NCBI RefSeq assembly: GCF_020906515.1
Contig: NC_085855.1
Location: 2,294,001-2,358,000 of the forward strand
Length of the DNA stretch: 64,000 nucleotides
Origin: Vanrija pseudolonga
Lineage: Eukaryota > Basidiomycota > Tremellomycetes > Trichosporonales > Trichosporonaceae
Direction: 5' to 3'
Shown here one piece after another: positions 40,001 to 51,708 of the stretch. Below the pieces are notes generated by a model. It made no database searches and was not told the origin of the DNA. It saw nothing but the letters and a program-made list of their open reading frames with translations. Position 1 is the stretch's first letter; every line of letters starts with the position of its first letter. The position numbers and the translations under genes are program-made.

Positions 40001-41951
40001 CCGGCAAGCGGCCGCTGAGGTGGTGGAAGCTGCACGTGGCTCGGACCAGTACAGCCAGACGGACGAGTCGTCGAGCATTGCATCGGCATCCAGCCATTCG
40101 CACCGAGATGTTTCAAGCAGAGCATCCGTGTCGAACCGCTCGCAACGGTCCAATCGATCGCAGTCCCAGCCACGTATTAGTACTGGCAAGCGACCTGGTC
40201 TCGAGCGCCGCTTGGCCGAGAGCAGCATCGACACATCAAGAAGCCTCGCGCTCGACGAGGTTAGACAGCAGCAAGAGCTGCTCGCGGGCTGCATCAGCCA
40301 CGAGTTTGGCACGCCAGTCAATGCCATTCTGCAGTGCTCGTCGCTGGTCAAGGACAACCTCGTCGCGTTGAGAGAGCACCTCGCGGCACAGGCACAGCAC
40401 GGTATCCCGCCCCATCTCGTCAAGCAGATCAATGACAACGTCGCGGCGATAGAGAGCATCTACCAGTGCTGCCTTGTGCAGGAGCGCGTTGTCGGTGATG
40501 TGCAGTTCATTGCGCAGACACGCCTCGAGGACCTCACACTCCAGCTTGTCCCTGTCAGTGTCCGTGACGTTGTGCAGAAGGCAGTCAACGTGTTTGCTGC
40601 CGAGGCGCAGGCGAAGAACATCGACATACAGGTCGTCTTCGGGCCGACGCTGGACGCAATGGCGCTGGCGGTGGTCAAGACTGACCCGGTGCGCATCTCG
40701 CAGGTCGTCAGCAACATTATCGCCAACGTGCTCCGCCAGCCGACGTCGTCGAATACCAAGGTCGTCTCGCTCACGGTCGACGCGGCGCTCGACCCGCCCG
40801 AGACGCCCGAGTCGTGCTCGCTGCCCCGCACCGCGCATGCCGCCGTCTCCAGCTACAACGACCGGCGAGAGAGCCAACGAGGATTCGCGCCCCTCGTCAC
40901 CCCGATGCTCGAGGACACCGGCGTGTACATTTACTTTACCTGTGTCGAGACGGACGCCGTGGATCCGATGGCACGGCGGTCGAGCGGTGAGTAGAGGCTG
41001 TGGGCTGTAGCTGACAGGCAGAAGCGACAGCAACGGTGCGCGGGGCGGGCTTGAGCCTATACATCTCAAAGAGTGAGTGGTGGGTTGGGCATTGCTGACG
41101 ACGATGCAGAGGTTACAGAGCTTCTTGGAGGGCGAATGGAGGTCACAACGACAGCAGTGGGGTCGGAAACTCGCTTCTTCATCGAGGCGCGCGCGGCCGA
41201 CCCATCCAACCCGTTCGGCACGCACCCCAGCAGTCCCGCAACGTCGCGCTCCGTGTCGCCGGAGGTCGCCACCACGTCGTCGTCGCTGCCTCTGCACGTC
41301 CTCATCGTCGAGGATAGCCTGATCAGCCAGACGATTCTCAAGCGTCAGATGGCCAAGGCCGGGTTCGTCTGCGACATTGCCAACAATGGCGTCGAGGCGC
41401 TGGACGCACTCGGCATCAACGTCGCCACAAGTAGCGGGCCGTCGCCGCCCGAGTCGAGCGCAGGGTCAATCCGCTCCCCGCTCAAGACGTACCGCCGCCC
41501 TTCGTGGCCCCAGCAGAACCTGTACCGACACCGCAAGTCGGCGCACTCGAGCCCCGGGTTGACGAGCGCGAGCAGCAGCCAGGTGCCGTCTCCTCCCTCG
41601 CTCGACACGGGGACGGACACGGGCTCGAGCAGCCAGACGACGCCCTCGCTGCCCTCGGCGTCGGAGCACGGCCGGAGCAGGTACGACGTCGTGCTGATGG
41701 ACCTCGAGATGCCCGTCATGGACGGGCTCACGGCCATCCGGCACCTGCGCGCGCACGAGGACGGCATGGGATGCGACCGCCAGCTCGTCATGGCGCTGAC
41801 TAGCAACGCACGGCAGGCGCAGATTGACGCCGCGCTCGCGGCGGGCATGGACGAGGTAATTGTCAAGCCGTACCGCTTCCCGCGGCTGGTCAAGGCCGTC
41901 CATCTCGCCGTCGACCGCGCCGAGCGGGGTGAGTGGGGTGCGCAGAGGTGA
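37089..41951 (+). CDS. Hybrid histidine kinase with PAS and two kinase modules
   Basis: Five exons: 37089-37193, 37241-38232, 38273-40986, 41022-41072, 41110-41951; 1567 residues. Order: N-terminal region, a PAS domain around residues 320-450 (GLGPYDSWPQGIKTALRIMM, ILYNSAYRVTVNHPVDFGKP), a GAF-like region, then a first HisKA/HATPase module near 700-910. Its H-box reads AAAELLEPLTIITPP, so the phospho-accepting His is missing. The second module has CISHEFGTPVNAIL (H1042) and a HATPase ending GAGLSLYISK, which is completed across introns 3 and 4. A receiver domain follows with VEDS and D1485 in VLMDLEMPVMDG, interrupted by about 89 Ser/Pro-rich residues. No TM segment, so it is likely cytosolic; expected to signal through Ypd1-type phosphotransfer. 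Confidence 0.93.
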
Positions 41952-43341
41952 GGAGGGAGTGGGGAGTGGGTATAAGCTATCATTCATACATTGCATACAC
42001 GGGCGCCTCGCGCCGCACATCAGTCTTGGTATTCGGTCAACACATGTACTAGGTTTCTGTGTACGTGCATGAGTCAGATAGTTCAGGCCGCAGTCGCCGG
42101 GCTCGCCATGCTCGCCAGCTCGCGGCGCCGACGCTCGGGGGCCCGCACCGCGGCGTCGGCTACACCCTGACGCCGCCGTTGCCGCCGCCGCCGCCAAGAC
42201 GACAGCATGCTTGCGGATGACGACACAATGTCGAACTGCTGGTCTGTACCTTGCTATTCTTGTCACGAGGGCTGATAATACAACGGCGGGGAGCGGTGGG
42301 GGTGACGCTGCGGTGGGGATGCCGCGCGGCATCTGCTGACGGCGGCCGAGTAGCCGCTTGGCGCGAGCTCGTGATCTGCGGCAACGTGTTCGCCATCGTC
42401 GGCAACTGCAACTGGCATACTCATCGTCTGTCTCATCGTTGACGAGGATATGCAAGCTGTGCACTCAGTGACCTTGACTCGATATCCAAGACTCACACGT
42501 GCAGGGAGACAGGCAGCACGGAAGTGTGCAGCGCGGGCCCGAGCGTGAGCTCGTGCTCGCCACCATGACGCTCGTCCCCACCGTGGCGGCGCGGCTACAC
42601 CGGTTCGAGTTACCGCCCACCTTCTGGCCTGCCAACACGACCACCAACAGCGCCGACCACCGCCGGGCGGCGACTCCATGCCGCCGTCGCATGCTTGCAG
42701 CCGGTGCTCGCGATACAAATCGCCGTCGTCGCCATCGCGTGTAATCGTCCTGCTCTTCGGATTTCTCGACGCGCCGTTGGCATTCCAATCAATCACTCTG
42801 GATCGACAACGAGCTGCGTGCTGTCTCTCTCTCGGCTCGTTCCGAGTTCCCGATGCTTAGCCCTCGGCATCTCTGAGAATGCTTAGGTACCCGGGACGCG
42901 GTATGCCTCGATGGCACCATTTGCCTGGCGGATGGTTGCAGCCCGCAGGCTAATTTAGGCTCCCATGCGTCTTCGTGCTCGTGCTGCGTGCCGCTCGCGC
43001 ACGCGCCAGGGGACCAGCGCTGCTCGTTATCTCGTTCGTTTGCCATCATCTCGTGATATGTCTCAGGCCTTTGCGTCGTCGTCGTCGTCGTCGACGCGGG
43101 CTTGGGTGCTTGCTCGCTCGCTGGCTGTCGGCGCTCTCGGCGCGTACTGCCTGCACTAGTGCATACCGCAACCTCAAATCCAACATGTCGCCATCAATAT
43201 CGTCTGGCGACATGCACCCCGGAGGTGGTTGGTGGCTTGCCATGAACCCCAGAGGCTGTTCGAGACGCCGCTCGACGCGGGGTATATCTTGAGCAGCATG
43301 ACAGGCAGCAGGAGGCCACCCACCCCACCCGCGACGACACA
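41952..43341. other. Long intergenic region, no gene supported
   Basis: 1.4 kb between the kinase and the MFS gene. Open frames on both strands are short and Arg/Ser-rich. Contains a GTC/GAC-type run near 43076-43094. Nothing recognised. Confidence 0.5.
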
Positions 43342-44983
43342 ATGGCCACTGCAACCCTCGGACGCGACGACGCGTGGCACCATGACGAGAAGAACGTCCC
43401 CGCCGACGTCGACGACAAGTCGGCCGTGGACCTCGGCCACCCCGACAACACGGATACCAACAGCTCGATCGACCTCGGCAACGAGCTGATTGACACGTCC
43501 AAGATTGACCTTGTGCTCACCAGGAAGATGGCCCTCATCAACAAGACGATTGATGAGATTGGCATCACTCCGTACCAGTGGAAGTTGTTCTTCCTCAACG
43601 GCTTTGGATACGCGGCAGACTCGGTAAGCAGCAGCTGTGGCCGGCCGCTCTGACACTACCCAGCTCCTCGTCTCGTGTCAGTTCATCACCCAGCGCAACG
43701 TGATCCAGGAGTTTGGCAACCCCAACCCCCCGCTGCAGGGCGTGTCGCTCGCGTCCCAGATCGGCCTGCTCGCCGGCGCGGCGCTGTGGGGCTTCTCGGC
43801 AGACATTATCGGCCGCCGCCTGGCCTTCAACTCGTCCCTGTTCGTGTGCGCTGTCTTTGTGCTCCTCACCGGCGCCATGCCAAACTACATCTCGTTCTGC
43901 GCGTTCATCGCCATCTACTCGGCCGGCGCGGGCGGCAACTACATCCTCGACGCGACAAACTTTATCGAGTTCCTCCCCGTGTCCCACTCGTGGCTGGTCA
44001 CGCTGCTCGCGGCGTGGTGGGCCATCGGTTACATCATCACGGGCTTCTTCGCCTGGTGGTTCATGAGCGACTACTCGTGCCAGCCGACAGCCAAGATCTG
44101 TCTCAAGAAGGACAACATGGGTTGGCGCTACCTTCACTTCACGGCCGGCGCCTTGTGCTTGATCCTGGCGCTGATCCGCGTGTTCGCCATCAAGATGCGC
44201 CACACGCCAAAGTACCTCATCAGCAACAACCGCGACGAAGAGGTCTATGAAGACCTCAAGGCCCAGGCACTCAAGTACAACCGCCCCTTTAGCCTCAAGC
44301 TCGAGCAGCTTCGGGCCTTGGGCGAGATCAAGAACGCGCACAAGTCGCGCTGGTCGCTCACCCGCATCAAGCACCACTTTACCGACCTCTTCCGTACCGT
44401 CAAGCTCGCCTACTCGACCACCGTGATCATCCTCAACTGGTTCTTCATTGGCACCGTCTCCCCGCTCTACGGCGTCTTCCTGCCGTACTACCTCGCCTCG
44501 CGCAACGCCGACCTTGGAGGCAACACAAACTACTACACCTGGCGCGACTACGCCATCAACCAAGTCATGGGCTTCATCGGCCCCTGTATCGCTGCTGTTC
44601 TTGTCGAGCACAAGTGGCTCGGCCGCCGTGGCACCCTCGCCATCTCCGCTGCTGCCACTACTGCTCTTCAGATCGGATACACGCAGATCACGACCCCCGC
44701 ACAGAACCTCGGCGTGTCTTGCGCCATCTCGGTCGTGTCCAACATCTACTATGGCGTGCTGTACGCCTACACGCCTGAGATTCTTCCCGCCGCCCACCGT
44801 GGAACCGGATACGCCATCTGTGTCATTGTCAACCGCATCGGCGGTATCATTGGCGTCGTGGTCGGCTCGTACGCCAACGTTAACACTGTTACGCCGCTCT
44901 GGGTCTGTGCTGGTCTCTACGGCGCCCTTGTCATCACCAGTCTGGCCCTGCCGTTTGAGAGTAGGGGCAAGAGGACGGTCTAG
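43342..44983 (+). CDS. MFS transporter (sugar-porter/SV2-like)
   Basis: Two exons: 43342-43623 and 43664-44983 (intron 40 nt), 533 residues. A hydrophilic N-terminus of about 70 residues precedes DEIGITPYQWKLFFLNGFGYAADS, the TM1 motif of this MFS group, whose Ser sits at the splice junction. Conserved loops are visible: GFSADIIGRRLAF after TM2, a WRYLHFTAGALCL stretch, RHTPKYLI before the central loop, EHKWLGRRGTLAI after TM8 and YTPEILPAAHRGTGYAI. This layout resembles SV2/SVOP-like and fungal carboxylate or sugar carriers. Twelve TM segments are expected at the plasma membrane. Substrate not inferable. Confidence 0.92.
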
Positions 44984-45170
44984 TTGGGTTCGTGTTCATT
45001 GTGGATGGTTGTGTAACTAGGTCAGTAAAGGAGAGTAAGAGTAAAAGAGGGCGAATGCCCTCGTTAGTTCAATATCGTCTCTGGGTCGGAATGCAACCTT
45101 CATATACTACTCACACGCACGGCATTGCCAGGCAGTCTGAGCGCACATGGTGTTTCACGCAGCGTTCTCT

Positions 45171-47281
45171 CTAGAAGGTCATGATGACAAGCAAGTACTC
45201 TGTGTACTCTGTGTACTCTGTGTACTCTGTGTACTCTGTGTACTCTGCGTACTCTGTGTACTCTGTCTGCCAATGGTCAGCGTGGGCGACAAATAGCTCA
45301 AGCTTACCCTTTCATCTTCATCGGGGACGGCGGATATGTGCTGCCAAGAGTGAACATTTGCGACAGACAGCCGACCTACCGTTAGGATGTAGAGATGTTC
45401 GGTATCCGCCTGGGCATAGTATATGCAGCCAGGGATCGCTATGCCGCGCTTCACTGTCGTCCTTGGCATTGTGATTGGTGGTGTACTGGGCCAGCAGGTA
45501 GGAAGATTGATGTCGTCGCCCTCGTGAACAACCTCGGCCGAGTCGACCCACGCAAATCCGTCTGGCAACGGCGCGTAGGTTGCGAGTGGGGTCGGGTTTG
45601 GAGAGGTGCTGGACGGTCTAGCAGCCGCACCAAGCGGGCTTGGATGGATACTCTGGGCTGCGTAGTTTGTGACATATACCTGACACTCTTCCCGATTCTC
45701 CCTAGAGTCGTTGATATCGCCCAAGCAGACGGTCCGCTGGCCAGACAAGGTTGGAGCGCCGCGCGTATTGGGTCGCCAATCTACCAGACCTCGACTCCCT
45801 TGCAGGCTCGCACGGCCTGAGGCGAGCGCCTGTCGGAGTGAACTTGTCCGAACCGTCAAGACGGTCTCAAGGCGACACTCCTGGCCATGGGCGATGTCCA
45901 CTGTCATGCTGGCCAGATCAGCGTCTTCGTTGACATCGACCGCGTCGAGGAACAGAGGCTTGTCGCCGCGGCGGCGGTCAACGTCCCAGTGATAGCCCTG
46001 AAAGAGCGCATCCTCGACCTCAAGGCCTTGAAACAAGTCAACCCAGCCCTCCCGAGCCACGTCTGGGGTAGTGTGCGCTTGCTCCCAGTCGTCGAGACGA
46101 TCGCCTTGAGGCACGTTGGGCATATGGGTCGCCGGGTCTGGATGCCGAGTCAGAAACCCTATGCCGACTTGCCAGCCGAGATCGCCATCGTGTCCAGAGA
46201 CCTTGGCGCATTCGGGGCAGACGGCCCCACAATGCTGGTCGTTGACCTCGGGCAAGCCCTTCTCAAAGTGGTTCCAGTTCCCCCGGAACGTACGGCCAAC
46301 AGCGAATAGGACGTCCTTTCCGGTCGGCAGGTATCTGGTGGTTTGGAGATCGTGTGTGTATCCCTTGCACGTCTGGCATAGGTATCAGCAAGGCCGAGAG
46401 TCTATCCTCACTATAATCTCTTTTCCAGTGCGCCAATTCCACATCCGGGCCCATTGGGGTTCATCGACCTCGGAGTTGTAGTGAACGTAATCGCCAATGA
46501 TGTTGATGTGATACCTGCGCGAGTATACAAGCTGACGTGACCATGAGAATTGACGCTCTGTCCAGCGCGTCTTTACACGGAGAAGCGGGACGGCAGCAGC
46601 CGGGTGAGGGATGGCGTCGCCATTGTCGTCGGCCGCGTCCAGCAGGAAAAAGCGGATCTCGAGCGTTTGATTGAACGACCTGCGACAGTCTACAGGAATT
46701 GTCACCACGGCAATGAGGTTATGCGCGCGGGATACGGCGAAAGACTCGAAATGGTACGGAGCAACCACCTTGATAACTGGCGTTGGTGTCGTCCCGGCGA
46801 CCCGAGGAAGGGAGAAGTCGAACAAGGTCCAGCTGTCATCGGGCGTGTATCCGCTTGGAGTGAGACGCTCCGGTCTCCCTGATGTTGTTTGCAGTACAAG
46901 CAGCCCGTCGTGTGCAGTGAGCCACCTGGTGCCAATGTCAACCAAATCTACACGCTTTGGTTCAATGGCCGACCAGCGGCGCTCGAGCTCGATCATGCGG
47001 TCGACCGTCGCCCACGTCGGGGTCTGCAGCAGGCGACGACGGTACGCTGACGGGTGGCCATAGTACGCGCTGCGAAGTATGATCTGCAGCACAGGGCTGG
47101 AGGTGACTACGTTATTCCATCGGCGAGTTACCTAGCCGTCAGCGGCGAACGGGGAAGCAACGCCTACATTGCTGGCCGCGAGGAGGCTGCGCCAGTCGTC
47201 GGCTAGGCATGACAGGATGTGCTCGAGGAGGATATCGTGGCCATCCTCTTGTAAAACTGTCGCTGTAGCTGTCGGCATCAT
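45171..47281 (-). CDS. F-box protein, intact member of a local paralogue cluster
   Basis: Five exons on minus: 47168-47281, 46412-47131, 45380-46372, 45308-45340, 45171-45266, giving 651 residues. Residues about 15-55 form an F-box split by intron 1: DILLEHILSCLADDWRSLLAASN then VTRRWNNVVTSSPVLQIILR. A beta-rich, propeller-like body follows (ELERRWSAIEPKRV, VSRAHNLIAVVTIP, MWNWRTGKEII), then a second beta-rich half. The last exon is in frame across a 9-bp minisatellite and encodes eight (T/A)EY units before LLVIMTF, the end conserved in the paralogues (LLVILSF, IIVLSF, KLVIVSF). That conserved end is why I prefer this splicing over the unspliced frame, which would read poly-STQ to 45179. Likely an SCF substrate receptor (inference). 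Confidence 0.8.
45195..45266. repeat. 9-bp coding minisatellite, e.g. (GTACTCTGT)8
   Basis: Eight tandem 9-bp units, seven identical and one with a single change (45240-45248). On the minus strand each encodes Thr/Ala-Glu-Tyr in the last exon of the F-box gene. Nine is a multiple of three, so copy-number change keeps the frame. Confidence 0.9.
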
Positions 47282-47328
47282 GAGTTATGGGGTAATGCAA
47301 ACATCCCCTTGCCCTGGTTACAGCAGTA

Positions 47329-49366
47329 GTGCTGGCAGTGAGCACGAAACCCCATGGCCAAGCCAGCCCCTCCCTCGTAACACGGCAACCCTCGCTCTCA
47401 CATGATGTCACAATTGCTCAAACACTCAAGCCGTCGCCCATCTCACTCATCCTCCAGCGACCAGGCCACGAGCCAGTCGCCGAGCGCATCCTAGGCTTTC
47501 TCGGCGACGACTGGCGAAGCATACTCGCCGCGGGCAGCGTGAGTGCGTGAACGGACGCACCGCCGCTGACGAGGGCAGACCTGCAGGCAGCTCAATGATG
47601 TCGTCACTCACAGCCCCCGACTGCAGGGAGTCCTTCGCCGCGGGTAGTATCAGCATCGCGGGCGCGCTTCACCTGCTCCAGCAACCAATGCGGCGATTGG
47701 GCGCATGATCGACATTGAGCGCAGGTGGGACGCGCTCGAGCCGAAACGCGTACACGTCATCACGGAGGAGCTCGATGATGACCCCTACGAGTACGGCAAG
47801 TTTGCCGTCAGCGATGGGGTCCTTGTCGTCCAGCAGTCGCGAGGTTGGAGCGTCTACGACCTGAGCAACACGCGCGATGTAGAGCCCGGCGCCCTGCAGC
47901 CAGTCCACCGGGTCGACCTCGAGTTCACCGTTGACCACATCGCCGTCTCCCGGGCACACAACCTTCTAGCCGCACTAGAGGTTGACCGAGGGACGGAGCC
48001 GCCGAGGATATGGGAGACCGACGAGAGTGGTAACTACCACTCTCGTCATCTCTGCTACACCCGCGTCCACAGAGTCCACCTGTTTGAGCTCTTCACGCAG
48101 GGTCGCGATCACCCTCAAGCCTTGAAGCCGGTCATCGACATCAAGGCCATGGTCCATGACCACGAAATCTACCGCCATCGTCAGGTTTCGGGCATTGGCC
48201 TTGGTAACCACATCACGATCGCAGGTGACAATATTATGATAGCGTGCGAGAGACATGGCCCCAGCCCGCAGTTGATCAACTGGCGAACGGGCGCAGTTGT
48301 CATGGTGAGTGGGGATTTGGTTTGGCGTTGAGCTGACGCCGTGCAAGCAGCCGAGCAGTGAGCCCAAAGGCATGCGGACCGAGCGCTACCTCGCTGTTGC
48401 CGATGATACCGTCCTGGCGTGCGGTAGCACGTTCGCTGACTACGACAGCACCATCGACACTCATGGCCCTTGGAACTCTGGCCTTGCGTTCTTGGGACTT
48501 GAGGGCGCCGAGCTCACCTTCGAAGGCACCCCTATCATGGAGCGACAGCGATGGATCAACCTGTTCGGCGAGGGGTAGAGCTTCACGAGGAAATCAAGGT
48601 CGCAGCAAAGGTGCAGGGGATACGTGATACATCCCGCGACGAGGTGATTGCAGACGACGACCTGGTGGATGGGCAGATCACACCCCGCTACAACCCCATC
48701 GGGAACGAGGACGCATCACTCGCTGTCATTGACGTTGGACTTTGGCGGGGCGACCTCGCCAACTTTGACTCTCGACTCGTTGCCAAGCTGGAAAGACTGC
48801 GCGCCGTTCTCGGGCCGCGAGGGGAAGACGTCGACCTACACAATGACTGCCAGGGATTGGTAGACTGGCGCACGGTCGAGCACGCACTGGATGTCATGCC
48901 CCCGTGTGTGTCAGGCTACCGTGTGGCTCAAGTCGACAGCTGAATCCCGCCCGGCCACAACGTCAACTGGGACAGTATCCGTCTGCCACTCCAAGCTCGA
49001 GTACGGGTCTCAAACTACGCCCCGCGGGATGTGCATCCTGGGTCTTTGGGGTCGCGCTTCGCGCAGGCCGCCGAGATTGCCGCTCAGTTGGAAGCCGCCG
49101 AGGGCATACCTGAATTCATGCGGTGGCTGGGACCGTCGCGTGAAGGCGACCACTTGTCCGACTGCGACGGCCAGTGGCCCACGAGTCCCACACATGTCCG
49201 CCGAGACAAGCCGCCGCTCGTGCTCCCCCGGACTGATACCGAGCGCAATGTCGACTTCGCACGCCCCGTAGCCCACGCCAAGTCGGACACTGAGCATTTG
49301 TACATACGATTCGACGACGCAGATTCTGGACGGCGCGTGAGCCGCATCATTGTGCTGTCGTTCTAG
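47329..49366 (+). pseudogene. Decayed F-box paralogue, divergent from the intact one
   Basis: Paralogue of 45171-47281 on plus, starting within 50-120 bp of it head to head. The F-box is recognisable (VAERILGFLGDDWRSILAAGS, 47460-47540; then intron 47541-47580 and TCRQLNDVVTHSPRLQGVLRR), but I find no ATG in frame with it. A stop codon (TAG, about 47645) interrupts the frame before MIDIERRWDALEPKRVHV. The body continues from 47705 (VSRAHNLLAALEV, LINWRTGAVVM), with an intron at 48304-48350 or 48304-48353. The frame then shifts by one at a GGGG run near 48574, and another in-frame stop occurs at 48941-48943. The tail ends SRIIVLSF at 49366. Translation from 47705 could still yield a truncated protein. 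Confidence 0.65.
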
Positions 49367-49380
49367 CTTGAGCCAATGGC

Positions 49381-49812
49381 CTAGAATGACACGATGACTA
49401 GCTTTCCCTTGGACTATCAGTGCATGCCAACATGCGCATACTCACCGCATAGTCAGGAAAGTACAGATGCTCAGAGTCCCCAAAGAAAAACTGACCCCAA
49501 TTGTCCGGAACTCGGCGCTCGCTCACTGAACGGGGGAGAGTCAGAGGGGGTGTGTGGCGACGGACATGAATCGTGCTGAAGGGCCATTTTGCTCTGGATC
49601 GTCGACCACATGCTGTGTCAGCTGCTCAGCAAGAAGGGACAGTGGAGGGAGGTCGGCCGGGTCTTCCTTTATTGGATGCGCTCGGCCACCCAGTGGAGCG
49701 AGATGGAGGTCCGCCGCGGCATAGTTCTTGATGTGGAGGATGAACCCAGCATCTTGGCCATAATGCCACGCTTGAAACCTGTGCGGCACGACTTCTCCGT
49801 TGACGCATCGAA
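49381..49812 (-). pseudogene. Orphan 3' fragment of an F-box paralogue
   Basis: Only the C-terminal part of the family is present: HIKNYAAADLHLAPLGG aligns with VVNYAPSDLHLSPLG of the gene at 49813, followed by LLAEQLTQHVVDDPEQNGP. After an intron-like gap comes GDSEHLYFPDYA, a canonical GTGAGT intron, and the family ending GKLVIVSF with stop at 49381. Directly upstream is the stop of the next paralogue, so there is no room for a 5' part. It looks like a tandem partial duplication of the 3' end. It lies tail to tail with the decayed gene ending at 49366, only 14 bp apart. Confidence 0.6.
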
Positions 49813-51708
49813 CTAGAACGACAAGATGACCAGCAGCACAGTATTTGACATGCTCCTCGTGAGCATGTACAGGTGTTCAGCGTCGGCGAAAGTGCGCAAG
49901 TCGGTGGTGTCGACGGCACTGATGACCATATCGCGTTCGGTGACCGCACGGGGAAGCGCAAGCGGGGGCTGATAGCGGCGAACATGGTGTGGGCCGAAGG
50001 GCCATTGACCCTCAGAGCCGTCGTCGTCGGCCAGCTGCCGTGCTAGCTCCTGCCACTGCAGATTCGGCCAAGTGGACTCGAATGACTCGAGGGGCTTGGT
50101 GTCGTCCAGGAGGACGCTGCTCGCAGCACCCAGCGGTGAGAGGTGGAGATCTGACGGGGCATAGTTGACAACTTGGATGGTTGTCAAATGCCGGTCATCA
50201 CCCATGTACCTCGCTGGCATGACATCCACAATGCGGCAGCAAGACAGAGTCCTCTGTTGGGAGTATCCGTGCGGCGAATTATCCTGCCGAAAATCGACGA
50301 GGCCTTCCAGTGACTGAAGCCCCACATCACCTCCTGCGACCCTTTTGATAACCACCCTCAGGCCGGAAGGCCAGCTTGCCCTCAAAGACGTGACTGAAGT
50401 TGTGCTGCCCAACCTGGACTTTGACGATGACAAAGCTCGCATCCTCATTGGAAGCTAGCTCATGACTCGATTCCAGCTGGTTGAAATGCAAAACGTTCTC
50501 GGGGCTGTCGTGACCCTCCAAACGCCCCTCCGTGTCTGGTGAAGTCCAGCGGCGTTGAAAGCGGCTCGGCCTGGCAGCATATTGCTCACAGGCCAACTCT
50601 TTCATGTCGAATAGCCCGACTCGTCCAAGGAGAGTGCTGCCCGATAGGAACTCCAAAATGGTGCTGCCTGCTGTTGCCGATGGCTCAACATTGTCACCCG
50701 GCTCAGCGCTGTCGTGCTCGAAACTCTCGCCACACTTCAAAACGGCATCGTGTCCCAGAAGGTGGGTCTGTTTTCGTGGGAAGTAAGTGCGCCACTTGGC
50801 ACTGCAGATCTTGCAATCGTTAGTTGACTTCGGCCCTCCAGTCATCCTCCCACCTCAATCTCCCTTCCCGTGCGCCAATTGAATAGTCGCGTAGGACAGT
50901 AGATATGAATCATGGCGCCGAAAATCTTTATGTTGTCGCCGACAATGGGCATCAGCCGGGGATGGCTAGGTGGCCGGAGGTTGGGTTCAGCGCTAATCCA
51001 TTGAGTCTGATAGGTGAAGGCACACGGTGATTTGGGATGCGGCAGCGCCTCTCCGTCCTTCGTCCGACCGCGGAGCTCGAACAGGTGCACTGTTATGTCC
51101 AGGACATGTCAATAGGTAGCAGGGGTGATGTGGGGAATCTTGTCAATGGTGAGCACCGCCATGAGGTTCTCTGGCCCCGAAAACCCATAGTACCGAAATG
51201 GCACGGGGCAGTGGACGTGGGTCGTCTGGATATGGCTGTCGTCGCGCAGTTTGGACAGGTCGTGTACTATCCAGCCGGATACGAGGGTGTGAGCATTTGG
51301 TCTGCCATTTTCCGACGGCGGCAGATCATCTATGAACACGACGAGCCCGTCGCAGCGGCCGGCGGTACTTCCTGGGTCCGAGGTCGAGCGCCGTCACCCG
51401 CCTTGGGGAGAGCGCTGCCCATCGACGCTCAACGTCGACCAGGCGTTCCAGCTCGACTGCAGGAGACGCCTCTGGTCTCCCAGACTTTGCCCGGCCATGG
51501 TATGCGCGCCGGAGGACGAGCTGGAGCGCCGGGGAGGTCGCGACAACATCGTTCAGGTGTCGGCAGGTCTGGGGTCAGCGGCGTTTCTTAAAGGCAGGCT
51601 CACCGCGCTCGCGGCGAGCAGGCTCCGCCAGTCGTCTAGATGGGTGAGAATGAGCTCTGCGAGGTGGTTGTAACCTCCATGCTGGAGGATCGTTGCAGCG
51701 ACTGACAT
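49813..51708 (-). pseudogene. Decayed F-box paralogue with several frame breaks
   Basis: Exon 1 (51604-51708) reads MSVAATILQHGGYNHLAELILTHLDDWRSLLAASA in order and is intact, as is its 35-nt intron (51569-51603), followed by TCRHLNDVVATSPALQLVLRRAYHG. Beyond this the family text changes frame: a QRRLLQSSW segment, then LVDVERRWAALSPRRV, then DGLVVFIDDLPPSE. An in-frame TGA occurs at 51109-51111 just before VHLFELRGR. LFNWRTGREIE and its intron are intact, and one more shift separates KLAFRPE from GLVDFRQDNS. The end AEHLYMLTRS...LLVILSF is well preserved. At least four lesions mark it as a pseudogene, unless several are sequencing errors. Confidence 0.65.

Noticed and set aside
42600-42620. 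GGTTCGAGTTACC as a possible tRNA T arm
   Set aside because: Stem pairing fails beyond two positions and there is no A box upstream on either strand.
43595-44797. Minus-strand 400-codon open frame
   Set aside because: Antisense to the MFS transporter at 43342-44983.
47640-48945. Stop-codon readthrough or programmed frameshift to rescue the plus-strand F-box gene
   Set aside because: The locus also lacks an in-frame start and sits among other decayed copies, so plain pseudogene decay (or sequencing error at the G run) is simpler.
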